From assembly GCA_021200565.1 (NCBI GenBank), contig JAJQGJ010000006.1:1-64000 (forward strand): a DNA stretch of 64,000 bases, read 5' to 3'. The notes beneath the pieces were generated by a model, which worked only from the letters and a program-made list of their open reading frames with translations, was not told where the DNA came from and did no database searches. The stretch is from Oscillospiraceae bacterium. GTDB lineage: Bacteria; Bacillota; Clostridia; Oscillospirales; Ruminococcaceae. The translations under genes were made by a program, and so were the position numbers. This document shows positions 41,176 to 50,611 of the stretch, piece by piece (the first letter of the stretch is position 1; each line of letters opens with the position of its first letter).

Positions 41176-42360
41176 ATGGCGGATAAAAGAGATTATTACG
41201 AGGTATTGGGCGTACAGAAAGGCGCAACTGAAGATGAGCTCAAGCACGCCTACAGAACCCTCGCAAAGAAATATCATCCCGATCTTCATCCTGACGACAA
41301 GGAAGCAGAGGCTAAATTCAAAGAGGTCAACGAGGCGTATGAAGTCCTTTCCGATAAGGATAAGAGACAGAAGTATGACCAGTTCGGCTTTGCAGGAGTC
41401 GACCCAAACTATGGCGCAGGTCAGGCTGGCGCAGGCGGCTATGGCTCTTATGGAGGAGCTGGCGGATATGGCGGAGGCTTTGGCGGATTCGGAGCCGATA
41501 TGGGCGACATCTTCGATGCGTTCTTCGGCGGAGGCTCAACCCGTTCGGGCGCTACAAATGCCAATGCCCCGAGAAAAGGTCAGGATATTCGTTCAGAAAT
41601 GACAATAAGCTTCATGGAAGCCTGCAAGGGCACCAGGAAGAACGTAAGAGTTTCTCGTTATGATACATGTCCAGACTGCAAGGGCACCGGATGCAAGGGC
41701 GGCGTACAGCCGGAAACCTGTCCCGATTGCCACGGCACCGGAACAGTGAGAGTAAATCAGCGCACTGCGTTCGGTGTGTTCCAGTCGACCCAGACCTGTT
41801 CAAGATGCGGAGGCAGAGGCAAGATCATAAGAGAAGCCTGCACCACCTGTCGTGGGCAGGGAAGAGTCAGCTCTACTCTTTCACGTGAAGTCGAGGTTCC
41901 AGCCGGAATCGATGATGGTCAGACCCTTAGAGTTCCGGGTGCCGGCAACTGCGGAGTAAACGGCGGCGGCTTTGGCGACCTCAATATCAAAGTAAATGTG
42001 ACCGAGGATGACCTCTTTGAGCGTGAGGGCAACGACATCTACACCGAGGTCCCGATTTCATATCTTCAGGCGGTTTTAGGTGATGAAATAACTGTACCTA
42101 CTATCGACGGAAACGTAAAGTACACAGTTCCTGCGGGAACTCAGACCGGCACAGTTTTCAGACTTCGTGGCAAGGGCGTCAAGAAGCTCTACAAGAATGA
42201 CCGTGGCGACCAGTATGTCACAGTAAAGGTTGAAGTGCCGAAGAACCTCAACAAGAAGCAGGCGGACCTGCTAAGAGCGTTCGACGATTCTCTGGAAGAC
42301 AGAAACTCAGCATCACGCAAGAGCTTTTTCGATAAGCTTAAAGATAACTGGAACAGCTGA
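41176..42360 (+). CDS. dnaJ: Hsp40 cochaperone DnaJ
   Basis: A 394-residue type I DnaJ. J-domain with Y-H-P-D (HPD near residues 34-36), a long Gly/Tyr/Phe-rich linker (about 78-115), four zinc-finger C-x-x-C-x-G-x-G repeats (first C-P-D-C-K-G-T-G near 162, last C-T-T-C-R-G-Q-G), and the C-terminal substrate-binding domains. GGGAG precedes the ATG. Last gene of the hrcA operon, separated from dnaK by a stable hairpin. Confidence 0.97.
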   Translation: MADKRDYYEVLGVQKGATEDELKHAYRTLAKKYHPDLHPDDKEAEAKFKEVNEAYEVLSDKDKRQKYDQFGFAGVDPNYGAGQAGAGGYGSYGGAGGYGGGFGGFGADMGDIFDAFFGGGSTRSGATNANAPRKGQDIRSEMTISFMEACKGTRKNVRVSRYDTCPDCKGTGCKGGVQPETCPDCHGTGTVRVNQRTAFGVFQSTQTCSRCGGRGKIIREACTTCRGQGRVSSTLSREVEVPAGIDDGQTLRVPGAGNCGVNGGGFGDLNIKVNVTEDDLFEREGNDIYTEVPISYLQAVLGDEITVPTIDGNVKYTVPAGTQTGTVFRLRGKGVKKLYKNDRGDQYVTVKVEVPKNLNKKQADLLRAFDDSLEDRNSASRKSFFDKLKDNWNS

Positions 42361-42412
42361 GCTTGATGGCTGTATTGTGTGGAAGTAACCAGTTTCGTGT
42401 CATATATTTATA

Positions 42413-42441
42413 TTTACAATCATAGCGGTATGAGTTATAAT
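42413..42441 (+). promoter_or_regulatory. Promoter for the GH27 gene
   Basis: TTTACA, 17-base spacer, TATAAT, in the 189-base gap after dnaJ. No other element was seen in that gap. Confidence 0.78.
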
Positions 42442-42549
42442 CTTATCATAAGAGGCTGACAATGCGCTTTTCCGAATAATTCTACAGATATGTGCGCATA
42501 GCCTTATTGGATAATAAATTCATACTTGTAGCTGAAAGGAAGATATTAT

Positions 42550-43710
42550 ATGCCTAAGAATCTGGGACGCACTCCGCCAATGGGCTGGAACTCATGGAAT
42601 ACCTTCACATGGAATATCAATGAAGAGCTTGTCATGCAAGCAGCTGATGAAATGGTTGCTTCAGGACTCAGGGATCACGGCTATGAATACATAGTCATTG
42701 ACGACTGCTGGTCAAAAAAAGAAAGAGACGAAAACGGCAGGCTTGTTGCTGACCCTGAAAAGTTTCCTCACGGAATGAAGTATGTTGCCGATTACGTTCA
42801 TTCAAAGGGGCTCAAGTTCGGCATGTATTCCTGCTCAGGCACTCACACCTGCGCAGCTTATCCTGCATCCTTTGAGCATGAGTTTGTAGATGCAAACACT
42901 TTTGCTGAGTGGGGAGTCGACTTCCTCAAATACGATTATTGCTTCAAGCCAAAGGGAATTCCCGGCGAGCTTCTCTATAAGAGAATGGGAATGGCGCTCC
43001 GGAACTGCGGCAGAGATATTCTATTCTCAGCATGCAACTGGGGTCAGGATGATGTCTATTCCTGGATCAAGGAAACCGGTGCGCAGATGTTCCGTTCAAC
43101 TGGCGACATTCAGGACAGCTGGAAATCCATCGTGAACCTCGCAAAATCCCAGTTTGGCAGACAGAGCCAGCAGGGCGTCTATTGCTGGAACGACATCGAC
43201 ATGCTTGTTGTCGGAATGCATGGCGGCTCAAATAACGACTTCATCGGCGACGGCGGCTTCGGCTGCACCGATACTGAATATAAGACCCATTTCTCACTCT
43301 GGGCGATGATGAATTCTCCCTTGATGATCGGCTGCGACATAAGAAACATGACCGATGCCACCAAGGAAATCCTCATGAATGATGACGTTATTGCAATAAA
43401 TCAGGATCCCGAGGGAAGGGGAGCATATGTGCTCGACTCGTCCGGATGGGACGACGGTCAGGTAAAGATCCTCGTCAAGCCTCTTGAGAATGGCGATTAT
43501 GCAATAGGACTCTTCAACTTCGGAGATAAGTTCGGAAGGGCTGCTTCATTCCCGTTCTGGGATATGGGGCTTCCGTCTTCAGCCGGCTATGGCTTCGAGA
43601 TGTACGACTGCTGGAAGCATGAAACAATCGGCACTTTTGCTGAGAGATTCACTGCTGATGTCGAAGCTCACGACTGCTTGATTCTCAGAGCTAAGCTTGT
43701 CAAGCTCTGA
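42550..43710 (+). CDS. GH27 alpha-galactosidase
   Basis: A 386-residue retaining alpha-galactosidase that removes alpha-1,6-galactose from galactomannan or raffinose-type sugars. Conserved N-terminal T-P-P-M-G-W-N-S-W-N, D-D-C-W near residues 55-58, nucleophile Asp129 in L-K-Y-D-Y-C and acid/base Asp186 in R-S-T-G-D-I; a C-terminal antiparallel beta domain follows. No signal peptide, so cytoplasmic. It complements the GH26 mannanase-like enzyme at 3.9 kb for galactomannan use. GAAAGGAAG precedes the ATG. Its stop overlaps the next small gene by one base. Confidence 0.93.
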   Translation: MPKNLGRTPPMGWNSWNTFTWNINEELVMQAADEMVASGLRDHGYEYIVIDDCWSKKERDENGRLVADPEKFPHGMKYVADYVHSKGLKFGMYSCSGTHTCAAYPASFEHEFVDANTFAEWGVDFLKYDYCFKPKGIPGELLYKRMGMALRNCGRDILFSACNWGQDDVYSWIKETGAQMFRSTGDIQDSWKSIVNLAKSQFGRQSQQGVYCWNDIDMLVVGMHGGSNNDFIGDGGFGCTDTEYKTHFSLWAMMNSPLMIGCDIRNMTDATKEILMNDDVIAINQDPEGRGAYVLDSSGWDDGQVKILVKPLENGDYAIGLFNFGDKFGRAASFPFWDMGLPSSAGYGFEMYDCWKHETIGTFAERFTADVEAHDCLILRAKLVKL

Positions 43711-43913
43711 TGGCAAACTACGAAACCTGCCGTCATTGCGGATGTAAGCTCCAGGGCGACGATATAGCAATCTATCGGAAGCTAGTTTTGAGGTGTGCTG
43801 ATGAGTTTCTCTGCATCGACTGCCTTGCGGAGTACCTCGGAGTGTCGAGAGCTGCGATAGAAGCAAAAATCAAGTATTATCGTGAAAGCGGCACATGTAT
43901 GCTGTTCAGATAG
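43710..43913 (+). CDS. Small Cys-rich zinc-ribbon-like protein
   Basis: A 67-residue cytoplasmic protein with C-x-x-C near the N-terminus (Cys7, Cys10, plus Cys12) and a second C-I-D-C (Cys35, Cys38), spaced as a treble-clef or ribbon zinc site, followed by a short helical tail (V-S-R-A-A-I-E-A-K-I-K-Y-Y). Function not recognised; similar small proteins occur in Clostridia without assigned role. Its ATG begins on the last base of the GH27 stop codon and there is no independent ribosome site, so it is probably translated by termination-reinitiation. A strong terminator follows. Confidence 0.75.
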   Translation: MANYETCRHCGCKLQGDDIAIYRKLVLRCADEFLCIDCLAEYLGVSRAAIEAKIKYYRESGTCMLFR

Positions 43914-43922
43914 CAAAATATT

Positions 43923-43948
43923 AAGCCGGCAGCTATGCCGGCTTTTTT
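43923..43948 (+). terminator. Rho-independent terminator after the zinc-ribbon gene
   Basis: AAGCCGGC pairs with GCCGGCTT around AGCTAT, followed by T6. Confidence 0.92.
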
Positions 43949-44013
43949 AACGGATTTCAACATAAGTCATGTGAAGCATCGGTGAAAAGCTGTTGAAAGA
44001 TAGCCACTGCTAA

Positions 44014-44042
44014 TTGACTTTTACTACAAGTGATGATATTAT
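44014..44042 (+). promoter_or_regulatory. Promoter for the ABC-FtsX exporter gene
   Basis: TTGACT, 17-base spacer, TATTAT with extended TGA, giving a leader of about 90 bases. Confidence 0.72.
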
Positions 44043-44111
44043 AGACTTAAGGCTTAATCTAAAAATAAGACACTTTTAAAAAATCTGTCGGAAATGGTAT
44101 TACATATGTGA

Positions 44112-44144
44112 AAGGAGCCCCACGCAAGTGGGTGATATATAATG
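44112..44144 (+). promoter_or_regulatory. Hairpin between ribosome site and start codon of the ABC exporter
   Basis: AAAGGAG (44111-44117) is 24 bases from the ATG at 44142, too far for normal use. Between them CCCAC (44119-44123) and GTGGG (44128-44132) flank a GCAA tetraloop of GNRA type. Folding would bring the ribosome site to about 10 bases from the ATG. A weaker GGGTGAT lies closer to the start as an alternative. Confidence 0.5.
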
Positions 44145-47069
44145 CTAAAACTAACCAACATTAAAAAAGACTACTTTGTCGGTGACGAAACCATACAAGC
44201 TCTGAAGGGAATCAGCATTGAGTTCCGCAAAAGTGAATTTGTAGCAATCTTAGGACCTTCAGGCTGCGGCAAGACAACGCTTCTGAACATCATAGGCGGA
44301 CTCGACCAGTATACATCCGGTGATTTATCTATCAATCGCCGCTCAACAAAGAAATTCAAGGATTCCGATTGGGACAGCTACCGCAACCACTCTGTAGGCT
44401 TCGTCTTCCAGTCGTACAATCTGATTCCTCACCAGACGGTTCTGGCAAACGTTGAGCTTGCTCTAACCCTTTCCGGCGTTGGCAAGGCTGAGCGCAAAAG
44501 AAGAGCCATAGAGGCTCTTAAGAAAGTCGGACTCGAAGACCAGATAAACAAAAAGCCAAACCAGATGTCTGGCGGTCAGATGCAGCGTGTTGCCATTGCA
44601 AGAGCTCTTGTCAACGATCCTGAAATCCTGATGGCGGACGAGCCGACAGGCGCTCTTGACTCAACCACAAGCGTTCAGATTATGGAGATTCTTAAAGAGG
44701 TCGCAAAAGACCGCCTTGTAATAATGGTAACTCATAATCCCGAGCTTGCCGAGCAGTATGCTACAAGAATAGTCAGATGCCTCGATGGCGTAATCCAGAG
44801 CGACTCTAATCCATATACCGAGGACGAATCCCAGGCTTCTCCCGACGAAATAAGAAAAGTCGGCAAGGAGAAAAAGCCGTCGATGTCGTTCGGAACGGCG
44901 ATGTCGTTGTCGTTTAACAACCTCCTCACAAAGAAAGCGAGAACCATTCTGACCTGCTTTGCCGGAAGCATCGGCATCATAGGAATTGCATTGATTCTGT
45001 CCGTTTCAGCCGGCTTCCAGAATTATATCGATAAGGTTCAGGAGGACACACTTTCGTCCTACCCGATAACCATAAGCGCAAGCGAAGTCGACATGACCGA
45101 GCTCATGACATCCCTGATGGGAGCAAGCAGTTCGAGTGAGGAAGAGCACGAGCTCGACGCCGTCTATGAAAGCAGCATCATGTCGAGCATGATGGAGTCG
45201 ATGACGAATATCGAGACAAGGGAAAATAATCTTGTCAAGTTCAAGGAATTCCTTGAAACCTCCGAGGAAATGCAAAGCTACGCCTCTGCATACAGCTATG
45301 AATACGACCTCGATATGAATATCTACGTCACCAATGCGGAAGGCGAAATAGTCAAGTCTGATATAACTGGTCTCATCACTGATCTTTATGCCGGTATGGG
45401 TGTTGACATCTCAAGCTCTACTCTGACAAGCTATATGTCCCTTGACGCATGGCAGCAGCTTCTTGGCGGCATGGACGGTGAACTCATTAACGAATCCATC
45501 ACCGAACAGTATGACGTAATCGCTGGCAGGTGGGCTGAAAACTACGATGAAATTGTTATAGTAGTGGACGAAAATAACGAAATCAATGACATGATGCTTT
45601 ATGCCTTGGGACTCATAACCAGCGACGAGCTCATATCTGAAATGAGCGGTGAATCAAAAACCGAGCTTGGCACATGGAGCTATGACGACATACTTGATCT
45701 TGATTTCAGAATAATCCTCGATTGCGATAAATATCAGCTCAGCGACGACGGCTTAACTTATATCGACGCAACAGAAACAGAAACCGGTCTTCAGCTTCTC
45801 TATGATTCCGACAACGCAATCAAGCTCAAGGTTGTCGGCATAATTCGCCCGAGTGAGGACGCAGTTTCATCATTCATGACAGGAGTCATCGGATACACGA
45901 GTGCGCTGACAGATTATATTATCGAAAAAACCGCAGAAAGCGACCTTGTAACCGAACAGATTGAGAATCCTGATGTCGATGTATTGACAGGTCTTAAATT
46001 CGCAACCGGTGACGATGAGCCGACTACTGATGAAATCAAAGCTGATGTTGACCAGTGGCTCGCTACTCTTTCCGACAGCGAAAAAGCTGAGGTCTACATT
46101 TCACTTATAAGCGTTCCGAGCGAAGAGTATATCAGCTCAGCCATTGAGCAATATCGTTCATCCATGACCGATGAAGAAATAGAGAGTCTTCTTCTGCAGG
46201 CGTTTGTATCACAGACCCAGATGGACGAGGAATCTATAAGCTCCTATATTTCGACACTTGATGCCACTACGAAAGAGACATATATCAATCAGATTCTCGC
46301 TGCTTTGACCGTTCAGCAGTATTCGGAAGCCGTTTCAACTCAGCTGTCGGCACTCAGTGAAACTGAGATAGCAGCAATGCTCGACTTATATGATATATCA
46401 GAAAGCGAGTATCAGACTCTTTATGATGAGAATATCCCGACTGGTCTGTCCGACTCAACCTATGAAGACAATCTAACACTCTTAGGCTATGTCGATGAGG
46501 GTTCACCGAGTGCAATCTACATCTACGCTTCATCGTTTGAGAATAAAGATGAGATTTCCGCTCTCATAGAAGACTATAACGCAAGTGTCGATGAGGACGA
46601 CCAGATTTCTTACACCGACTATATTGCGCTTCTCATGTCTTCGATAACGACAATCATCAACGCTATTTCGTATGTCCTTATTGCGTTCGTTGCAATTTCA
46701 CTTATAGTTTCCTCAATTATGATTGCGGTTATAACCTACATCTCAGTTCTTGAGAGAACCAAGGAAATCGGAATACTTCGTGCAATCGGTGCGTCAAAGG
46801 GCGACATTTCAAGAGTATTCAACGCAGAAACGCTGCTTGAAGGCTTCGTTTCCGGTGTGATGGGAATAGCGATTTCGCTGCTGCTGTTAGTTCCTATCAA
46901 TGCAGTTCTTCGCCACTTCACCGGAATTGCTGCACTCTCGGCTTCACTTCCTTTGGTTGGTGCTATAGTCCTGATTGCAATCAGCACACTTCTGACCCTT
47001 ATCTCAGGACTTGTCCCGTCAAGAATAGCGGCAAAGAAAGATCCTGTAGAAGCACTGAGAACAGAATAA
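44142..47069 (+). CDS. Fused ABC ATPase-permease of MacB/FtsX type with giant extracellular domain
   Basis: A 975-residue ABC protein. Residues 1-225 are the ATPase: Walker A G-P-S-G-C-G-K-T-T (38-46), signature M-S-G-G-Q, Walker B L-M-A-D-E-P-T. A first transmembrane helix (about 267-290) is followed by an approximately 540-residue acidic extracellular region, then three C-terminal FtsX helices (about 840-970) containing I-S-V-L-E-R-T-K-E-I-G-I-L-R-A-I-G-A-S. Such type VII transporters work by mechanotransmission, exporting peptides or lipoproteins or driving cell-wall hydrolases rather than importing. No HlyD-like adaptor or two-component system is adjacent. Substrate unknown. The extracellular region is much larger than in MacB (about 200 residues). 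Confidence 0.88.
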   Translation: MLKLTNIKKDYFVGDETIQALKGISIEFRKSEFVAILGPSGCGKTTLLNIIGGLDQYTSGDLSINRRSTKKFKDSDWDSYRNHSVGFVFQSYNLIPHQTVLANVELALTLSGVGKAERKRRAIEALKKVGLEDQINKKPNQMSGGQMQRVAIARALVNDPEILMADEPTGALDSTTSVQIMEILKEVAKDRLVIMVTHNPELAEQYATRIVRCLDGVIQSDSNPYTEDESQASPDEIRKVGKEKKPSMSFGTAMSLSFNNLLTKKARTILTCFAGSIGIIGIALILSVSAGFQNYIDKVQEDTLSSYPITISASEVDMTELMTSLMGASSSSEEEHELDAVYESSIMSSMMESMTNIETRENNLVKFKEFLETSEEMQSYASAYSYEYDLDMNIYVTNAEGEIVKSDITGLITDLYAGMGVDISSSTLTSYMSLDAWQQLLGGMDGELINESITEQYDVIAGRWAENYDEIVIVVDENNEINDMMLYALGLITSDELISEMSGESKTELGTWSYDDILDLDFRIILDCDKYQLSDDGLTYIDATETETGLQLLYDSDNAIKLKVVGIIRPSEDAVSSFMTGVIGYTSALTDYIIEKTAESDLVTEQIENPDVDVLTGLKFATGDDEPTTDEIKADVDQWLATLSDSEKAEVYISLISVPSEEYISSAIEQYRSSMTDEEIESLLLQAFVSQTQMDEESISSYISTLDATTKETYINQILAALTVQQYSEAVSTQLSALSETEIAAMLDLYDISESEYQTLYDENIPTGLSDSTYEDNLTLLGYVDEGSPSAIYIYASSFENKDEISALIEDYNASVDEDDQISYTDYIALLMSSITTIINAISYVLIAFVAISLIVSSIMIAVITYISVLERTKEIGILRAIGASKGDISRVFNAETLLEGFVSGVMGIAISLLLLVPINAVLRHFTGIAALSASLPLVGAIVLIAISTLLTLISGLVPSRIAAKKDPVEALRTE

Positions 47070-47100
47070 ATGCGTAATTTGTAATGCGCAATTCGTAATT
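47070..47100 (+). repeat. Short GTAATT/GCGCAATT imperfect repeat
   Basis: Directly after the ABC stop, the block reads as degenerate tandem units of the kind GCGTAATTT, GTAATGCGC, AATTCGTAATT. Similar low-complexity tandem blocks occur between genes in many bacteria. Only one copy is seen in the window. Confidence 0.45.
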
Positions 47101-47143
47101 AAAAAGTGTTGACTTCAAAATAATGAGAAGCCAACACTTTTTC
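47101..47143. terminator. Bidirectional terminator between the ABC exporter and mfd genes
   Basis: AAAAAGTGTTG (47101-47111) pairs with CAACACTTTTT (47132-47142), extended by CTTC/GAAG. Two convergent genes share it. Confidence 0.9.
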
Positions 47144-47150
47144 TTTTGAA

Positions 47151-50100
47151 TTATTCGCCCTGCATTGTTTCAACAACCGCCTTCATCATCTGAAGCGGCT
47201 TCTCGTTCTTCTTAAGAGTCAGCTGGATAAATCCGCCCTCTGAGCCGTTTACGAGAATTCTTCCGCTGAATTTCTTTGTCAGATTCATGATGGAATCAAC
47301 CGAAGCGTTTTCGGTGACGTAGAAGATAAGATTGTTTCCACGCTGTGTAATTTCTTTGATGCCCATTCTTGCCGCACCGTTACGGACAAGCGCAACATCA
47401 ATAAGCCCCATAACCGACTTCGGCGGCTCGCCATAGCGGTCTACAAACTCGTCGATAACGTCCTCCGAATCCTCAACAGTGATGATAGAAGCTATCCGCC
47501 TGTATGCCTCTAACCTCGCTTTAAGCGATTCGATATAGGTTTCCGGAATATAGGCATCGATTGTCACGTCAACAAGGCAGTCTTCCGAAGCTCTCGGTTT
47601 TGCTTCTCCCTTGCTGGCAGCGATTGCTTCCTCCAGAAGCTGCAGATACATGTCATACCCGACAGCTTCCATGTGTCCGTGCTGCTTAGCAGAGAGAATC
47701 GATCCGACGCCTCTTATCTCAAGATCTCTGAGGGCTATCTTGAATCCTGAGCCAAATTGCGTCAGCTCTCTTATCGCTTCAAGCCTTTTTGCAGCGACCT
47801 CCGACAGAACCTTTCCACGCCTGAACGTGAAATATGCGTATGCTCTTCTTGAGGAACGTCCGACACGTCCACGCAGCTGATAAAGCTGAGAGAGTCCGAA
47901 CCTGTCTGCATCCTCAATGATAAGTGTATTCACATTCGGAACGTCGATGCCTGTCTCAATAATAGTTGTGCAAACAAGAATATCAATTTCTCGTTCAAGA
48001 AGCTGTCGCCATATTTCGGATAGCTCTTTCTCGTCCATCTGCCCGTGAGCCACGCCAATCTTTGCTCCGGGGAGATTCTGCTGCAGTCTGTAGGCACATG
48101 CCTGAAGCGTTTCAATCCGGTTGTGGATGTAATACACCTGACCGCCACGCCTGAGCTCCTTGTGAATCGCCTGCAGAATAACGCCTTGCTGGTATTCAAT
48201 GACGTAGGTCTGAACCGGATACCTGTCAGCAGGAGGCTCTTCTATAACCGACATATCCCTTATCCCGCTCAGTGCCATATTGAGCGTACGGGGAATAGGA
48301 GTAGCTGAAAGCGTCAGTATGTCGACGGAAGGGTAGAGCTCCTTCATATGCTCCTTGTGAGCAACACCGAATCTCTGCTCCTCATCTATAATCAGAAGCC
48401 CCAAATCCTTGAACCTTATGTCGTTCTGGACGAGCCGATGGGTTCCGATAACGAGGTCGATTTCTCCCCGTTCAAGCTTTCTTGCTATAGCCTTCTGCTC
48501 TTTCTGGGAGCGGAATCTCGACATCAGTTCAATATTTATATCGAAATGTTCAAATCGCCTTAGTGCCGTCTGATAGTGCTGCCATGCAAGAACAGTGGTA
48601 GGAACCAAAATGGCGCACTGCTTTCCGTCAAGAATACACTTCATAGCTGCCCGAAGTGCAACCTCAGTCTTCCCGAAGCCGACATCGCCACATAGCAGTC
48701 TGTCCATAGGAACCGGCTTTTGCATATCGGCTTTGATTTCCTGAATAGAGCGGAGCTGGTCATCCGTTTCCTGATACTCAAATCTCTCTTCAAATTCCGT
48801 CTGCCAGACATTGTCTTCCGAGAAAGCATAACCCTTTGCAAGCTGTCTCTGAGCATATAGCTGAATAAGCTCGTCTGCCATGTCCTGGCATGCCTTTTTA
48901 ACTCTGGCTCTTGTCTTCGTCCATTCTGTTCCGCCCAATTTGCTTAGCTTGACATTTTCGTCGTCAGAAGTGCCGACATACTTTGAAACCATGTCAAGCT
49001 GAGTAACAGGAACATACAAAATATCGGTCCCTGCATACCTGATAGTGATATAGTCTTTGGTAACTCCGTTCGTCTCAATATTCGAGATTCCCTCGAACTT
49101 TCCTATGCCGTGAAGACTGTGAACGACCAAGTCGCCTTTGGAAATATCAGAAATGCTGTGAATCCGCTCTGAATTGTCAGGACGCTTCTTGCTACGCTTT
49201 CTCTCCTTAAAGACCTTTTGCTGTGTGATGACTGCAAATTTGGCAGTGGGGTATTCAAACCCTCCCGAAAGGCAGCCAACTCCGACATAAACAAGCCCCT
49301 CGGAGCAGACCGATTTGTCGTTGAGCCTCTGCACTTTATATCCGTTTCTCTCGATGTCCTGCGAGACGATGCTTGCCGCCTTTGTGCTTCCGACGAGTAC
49401 AATCATGCAGAAGCCACGTGAAATGTAGTTCTCTATCTCATCGTCCAGGGTTGCCGAATCTCCGCTCCATACAGACGACTGATAAGCTTCAGCCGAAATG
49501 AGCTTTTTAAGTCGGACATCAGATCCATGCATGAATGTGTCGAGATATACGCATCCTATCTTGATAGCTTTTTGGAATAGCTGCGCCGGTTCAATCATGA
49601 ATCCCGACATCTCTTTAAACAGCAGCCCATCCTCATAGAGAAGCTTAATATCCTCCGACAGCTGTGCCGTCACGTCTTTCGCTTTCTCCAGAACGTCTGA
49701 ATACTCGCATATAACGCAGACACCATCATCAAAGTAATCAAAAACGGTGCTCGTTTCACCGTAAATCTGTTTATAGTACTTATCAAGGCTCGCTGGCATA
49801 AGACCTGAATTAATAAGATCCAGATCCTGATTCAGGTGCTTTTTGATCTCAGCCGAACGCTTTCCGGAAGCTTTTTCAAGAAGCTCTTTGATCTCGAATG
49901 CAAGATTCTCGGCAGAAATCAGAAGCTCTTTTGCAGGAGAAATGGTAACACTCTTGATAGTGTCAAACCGCCTCTGCGATTCAATATCGAAGGTTGAAAC
50001 GGTGTCAATCTCGTCTCCCCAGAGTTCAAGCCTTATCGGCATGCTCATCCCGACGGGGAAGATGTCGACGATAGAACCTCTTATCGAAAACTGCCCGACT

Positions 50101-50603
50101 CCTTCAGTCTGCGGATAGCGTGTATATCCCATTTCAGTCAGCTTTTCCGCAAGCTTCCCGGTATCAATCGTATCAGCAGGGGAGAGCGAAAAGCTCATGT
50201 CCCGTAGCACTTCCGGCGGAATAGTTCCCTCAAGGCATGCTTCGGCGCTTGCAACAAGAACCTTCGCTGAGCTATTCTGAAGCTTTTCAAGAGCATAGAT
50301 TCTCTTCTGTTCATATTCCCTCGAAACAGCATCAACGTCAGCTAAAATCAGATCTCTTGCCGGGAACTGGCAGGCGATTTCGTTTCCAGCCATCTCGTTT
50401 ATGTCCGAGACCATCCTGACAGCGCTCGAATCGTCCGGAGTGATGACCAGAACCGATTTGTCCTGCGAAAGCCCGAGAACAGCATGCGCCTTGTGAACGG
50501 ACGAAAGCCCCGTCACCGAGGTTGGGAGCTGTCCAGATTTCACTGCCTGCTTAAGTTCACGCAAAAATGATAGCCTGTCAAAGGCATCATAAAATATACT
50601 CAT
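47151..50603 (-). CDS. mfd: Transcription-repair coupling factor
   Basis: A 1150-residue Mfd translocase that removes stalled RNA polymerase and recruits UvrA. N-terminal UvrB-like module, the RNA-polymerase-interacting domain (G-D-L-V-V-H-S-L-H-G-I-G-K-F near 490), RecG-like helicase with C-G-D-V-G-F-G-K-T-E-V-A near 637 and I-I-D-E-E-Q-R-F-G-V near 738, and a C-terminal TRCF domain. Ribosome site GAGGG overlaps the pth stop; last gene of glmU-pth-mfd. Confidence 0.97.
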   Translation of the reverse strand: MSIFYDAFDRLSFLRELKQAVKSGQLPTSVTGLSSVHKAHAVLGLSQDKSVLVITPDDSSAVRMVSDINEMAGNEIACQFPARDLILADVDAVSREYEQKRIYALEKLQNSSAKVLVASAEACLEGTIPPEVLRDMSFSLSPADTIDTGKLAEKLTEMGYTRYPQTEGVGQFSIRGSIVDIFPVGMSMPIRLELWGDEIDTVSTFDIESQRRFDTIKSVTISPAKELLISAENLAFEIKELLEKASGKRSAEIKKHLNQDLDLINSGLMPASLDKYYKQIYGETSTVFDYFDDGVCVICEYSDVLEKAKDVTAQLSEDIKLLYEDGLLFKEMSGFMIEPAQLFQKAIKIGCVYLDTFMHGSDVRLKKLISAEAYQSSVWSGDSATLDDEIENYISRGFCMIVLVGSTKAASIVSQDIERNGYKVQRLNDKSVCSEGLVYVGVGCLSGGFEYPTAKFAVITQQKVFKERKRSKKRPDNSERIHSISDISKGDLVVHSLHGIGKFEGISNIETNGVTKDYITIRYAGTDILYVPVTQLDMVSKYVGTSDDENVKLSKLGGTEWTKTRARVKKACQDMADELIQLYAQRQLAKGYAFSEDNVWQTEFEERFEYQETDDQLRSIQEIKADMQKPVPMDRLLCGDVGFGKTEVALRAAMKCILDGKQCAILVPTTVLAWQHYQTALRRFEHFDINIELMSRFRSQKEQKAIARKLERGEIDLVIGTHRLVQNDIRFKDLGLLIIDEEQRFGVAHKEHMKELYPSVDILTLSATPIPRTLNMALSGIRDMSVIEEPPADRYPVQTYVIEYQQGVILQAIHKELRRGGQVYYIHNRIETLQACAYRLQQNLPGAKIGVAHGQMDEKELSEIWRQLLEREIDILVCTTIIETGIDVPNVNTLIIEDADRFGLSQLYQLRGRVGRSSRRAYAYFTFRRGKVLSEVAAKRLEAIRELTQFGSGFKIALRDLEIRGVGSILSAKQHGHMEAVGYDMYLQLLEEAIAASKGEAKPRASEDCLVDVTIDAYIPETYIESLKARLEAYRRIASIITVEDSEDVIDEFVDRYGEPPKSVMGLIDVALVRNGAARMGIKEITQRGNNLIFYVTENASVDSIMNLTKKFSGRILVNGSEGGFIQLTLKKNEKPLQMMKAVVETMQGE

Positions 50604-50611
50604 ATCTACCC

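Noticed and set aside
47070-47143. CRISPR-like repeat
   Set aside because: The block has one short degenerate run without regular spacers and without cas genes; the adjacent stem is a terminator.
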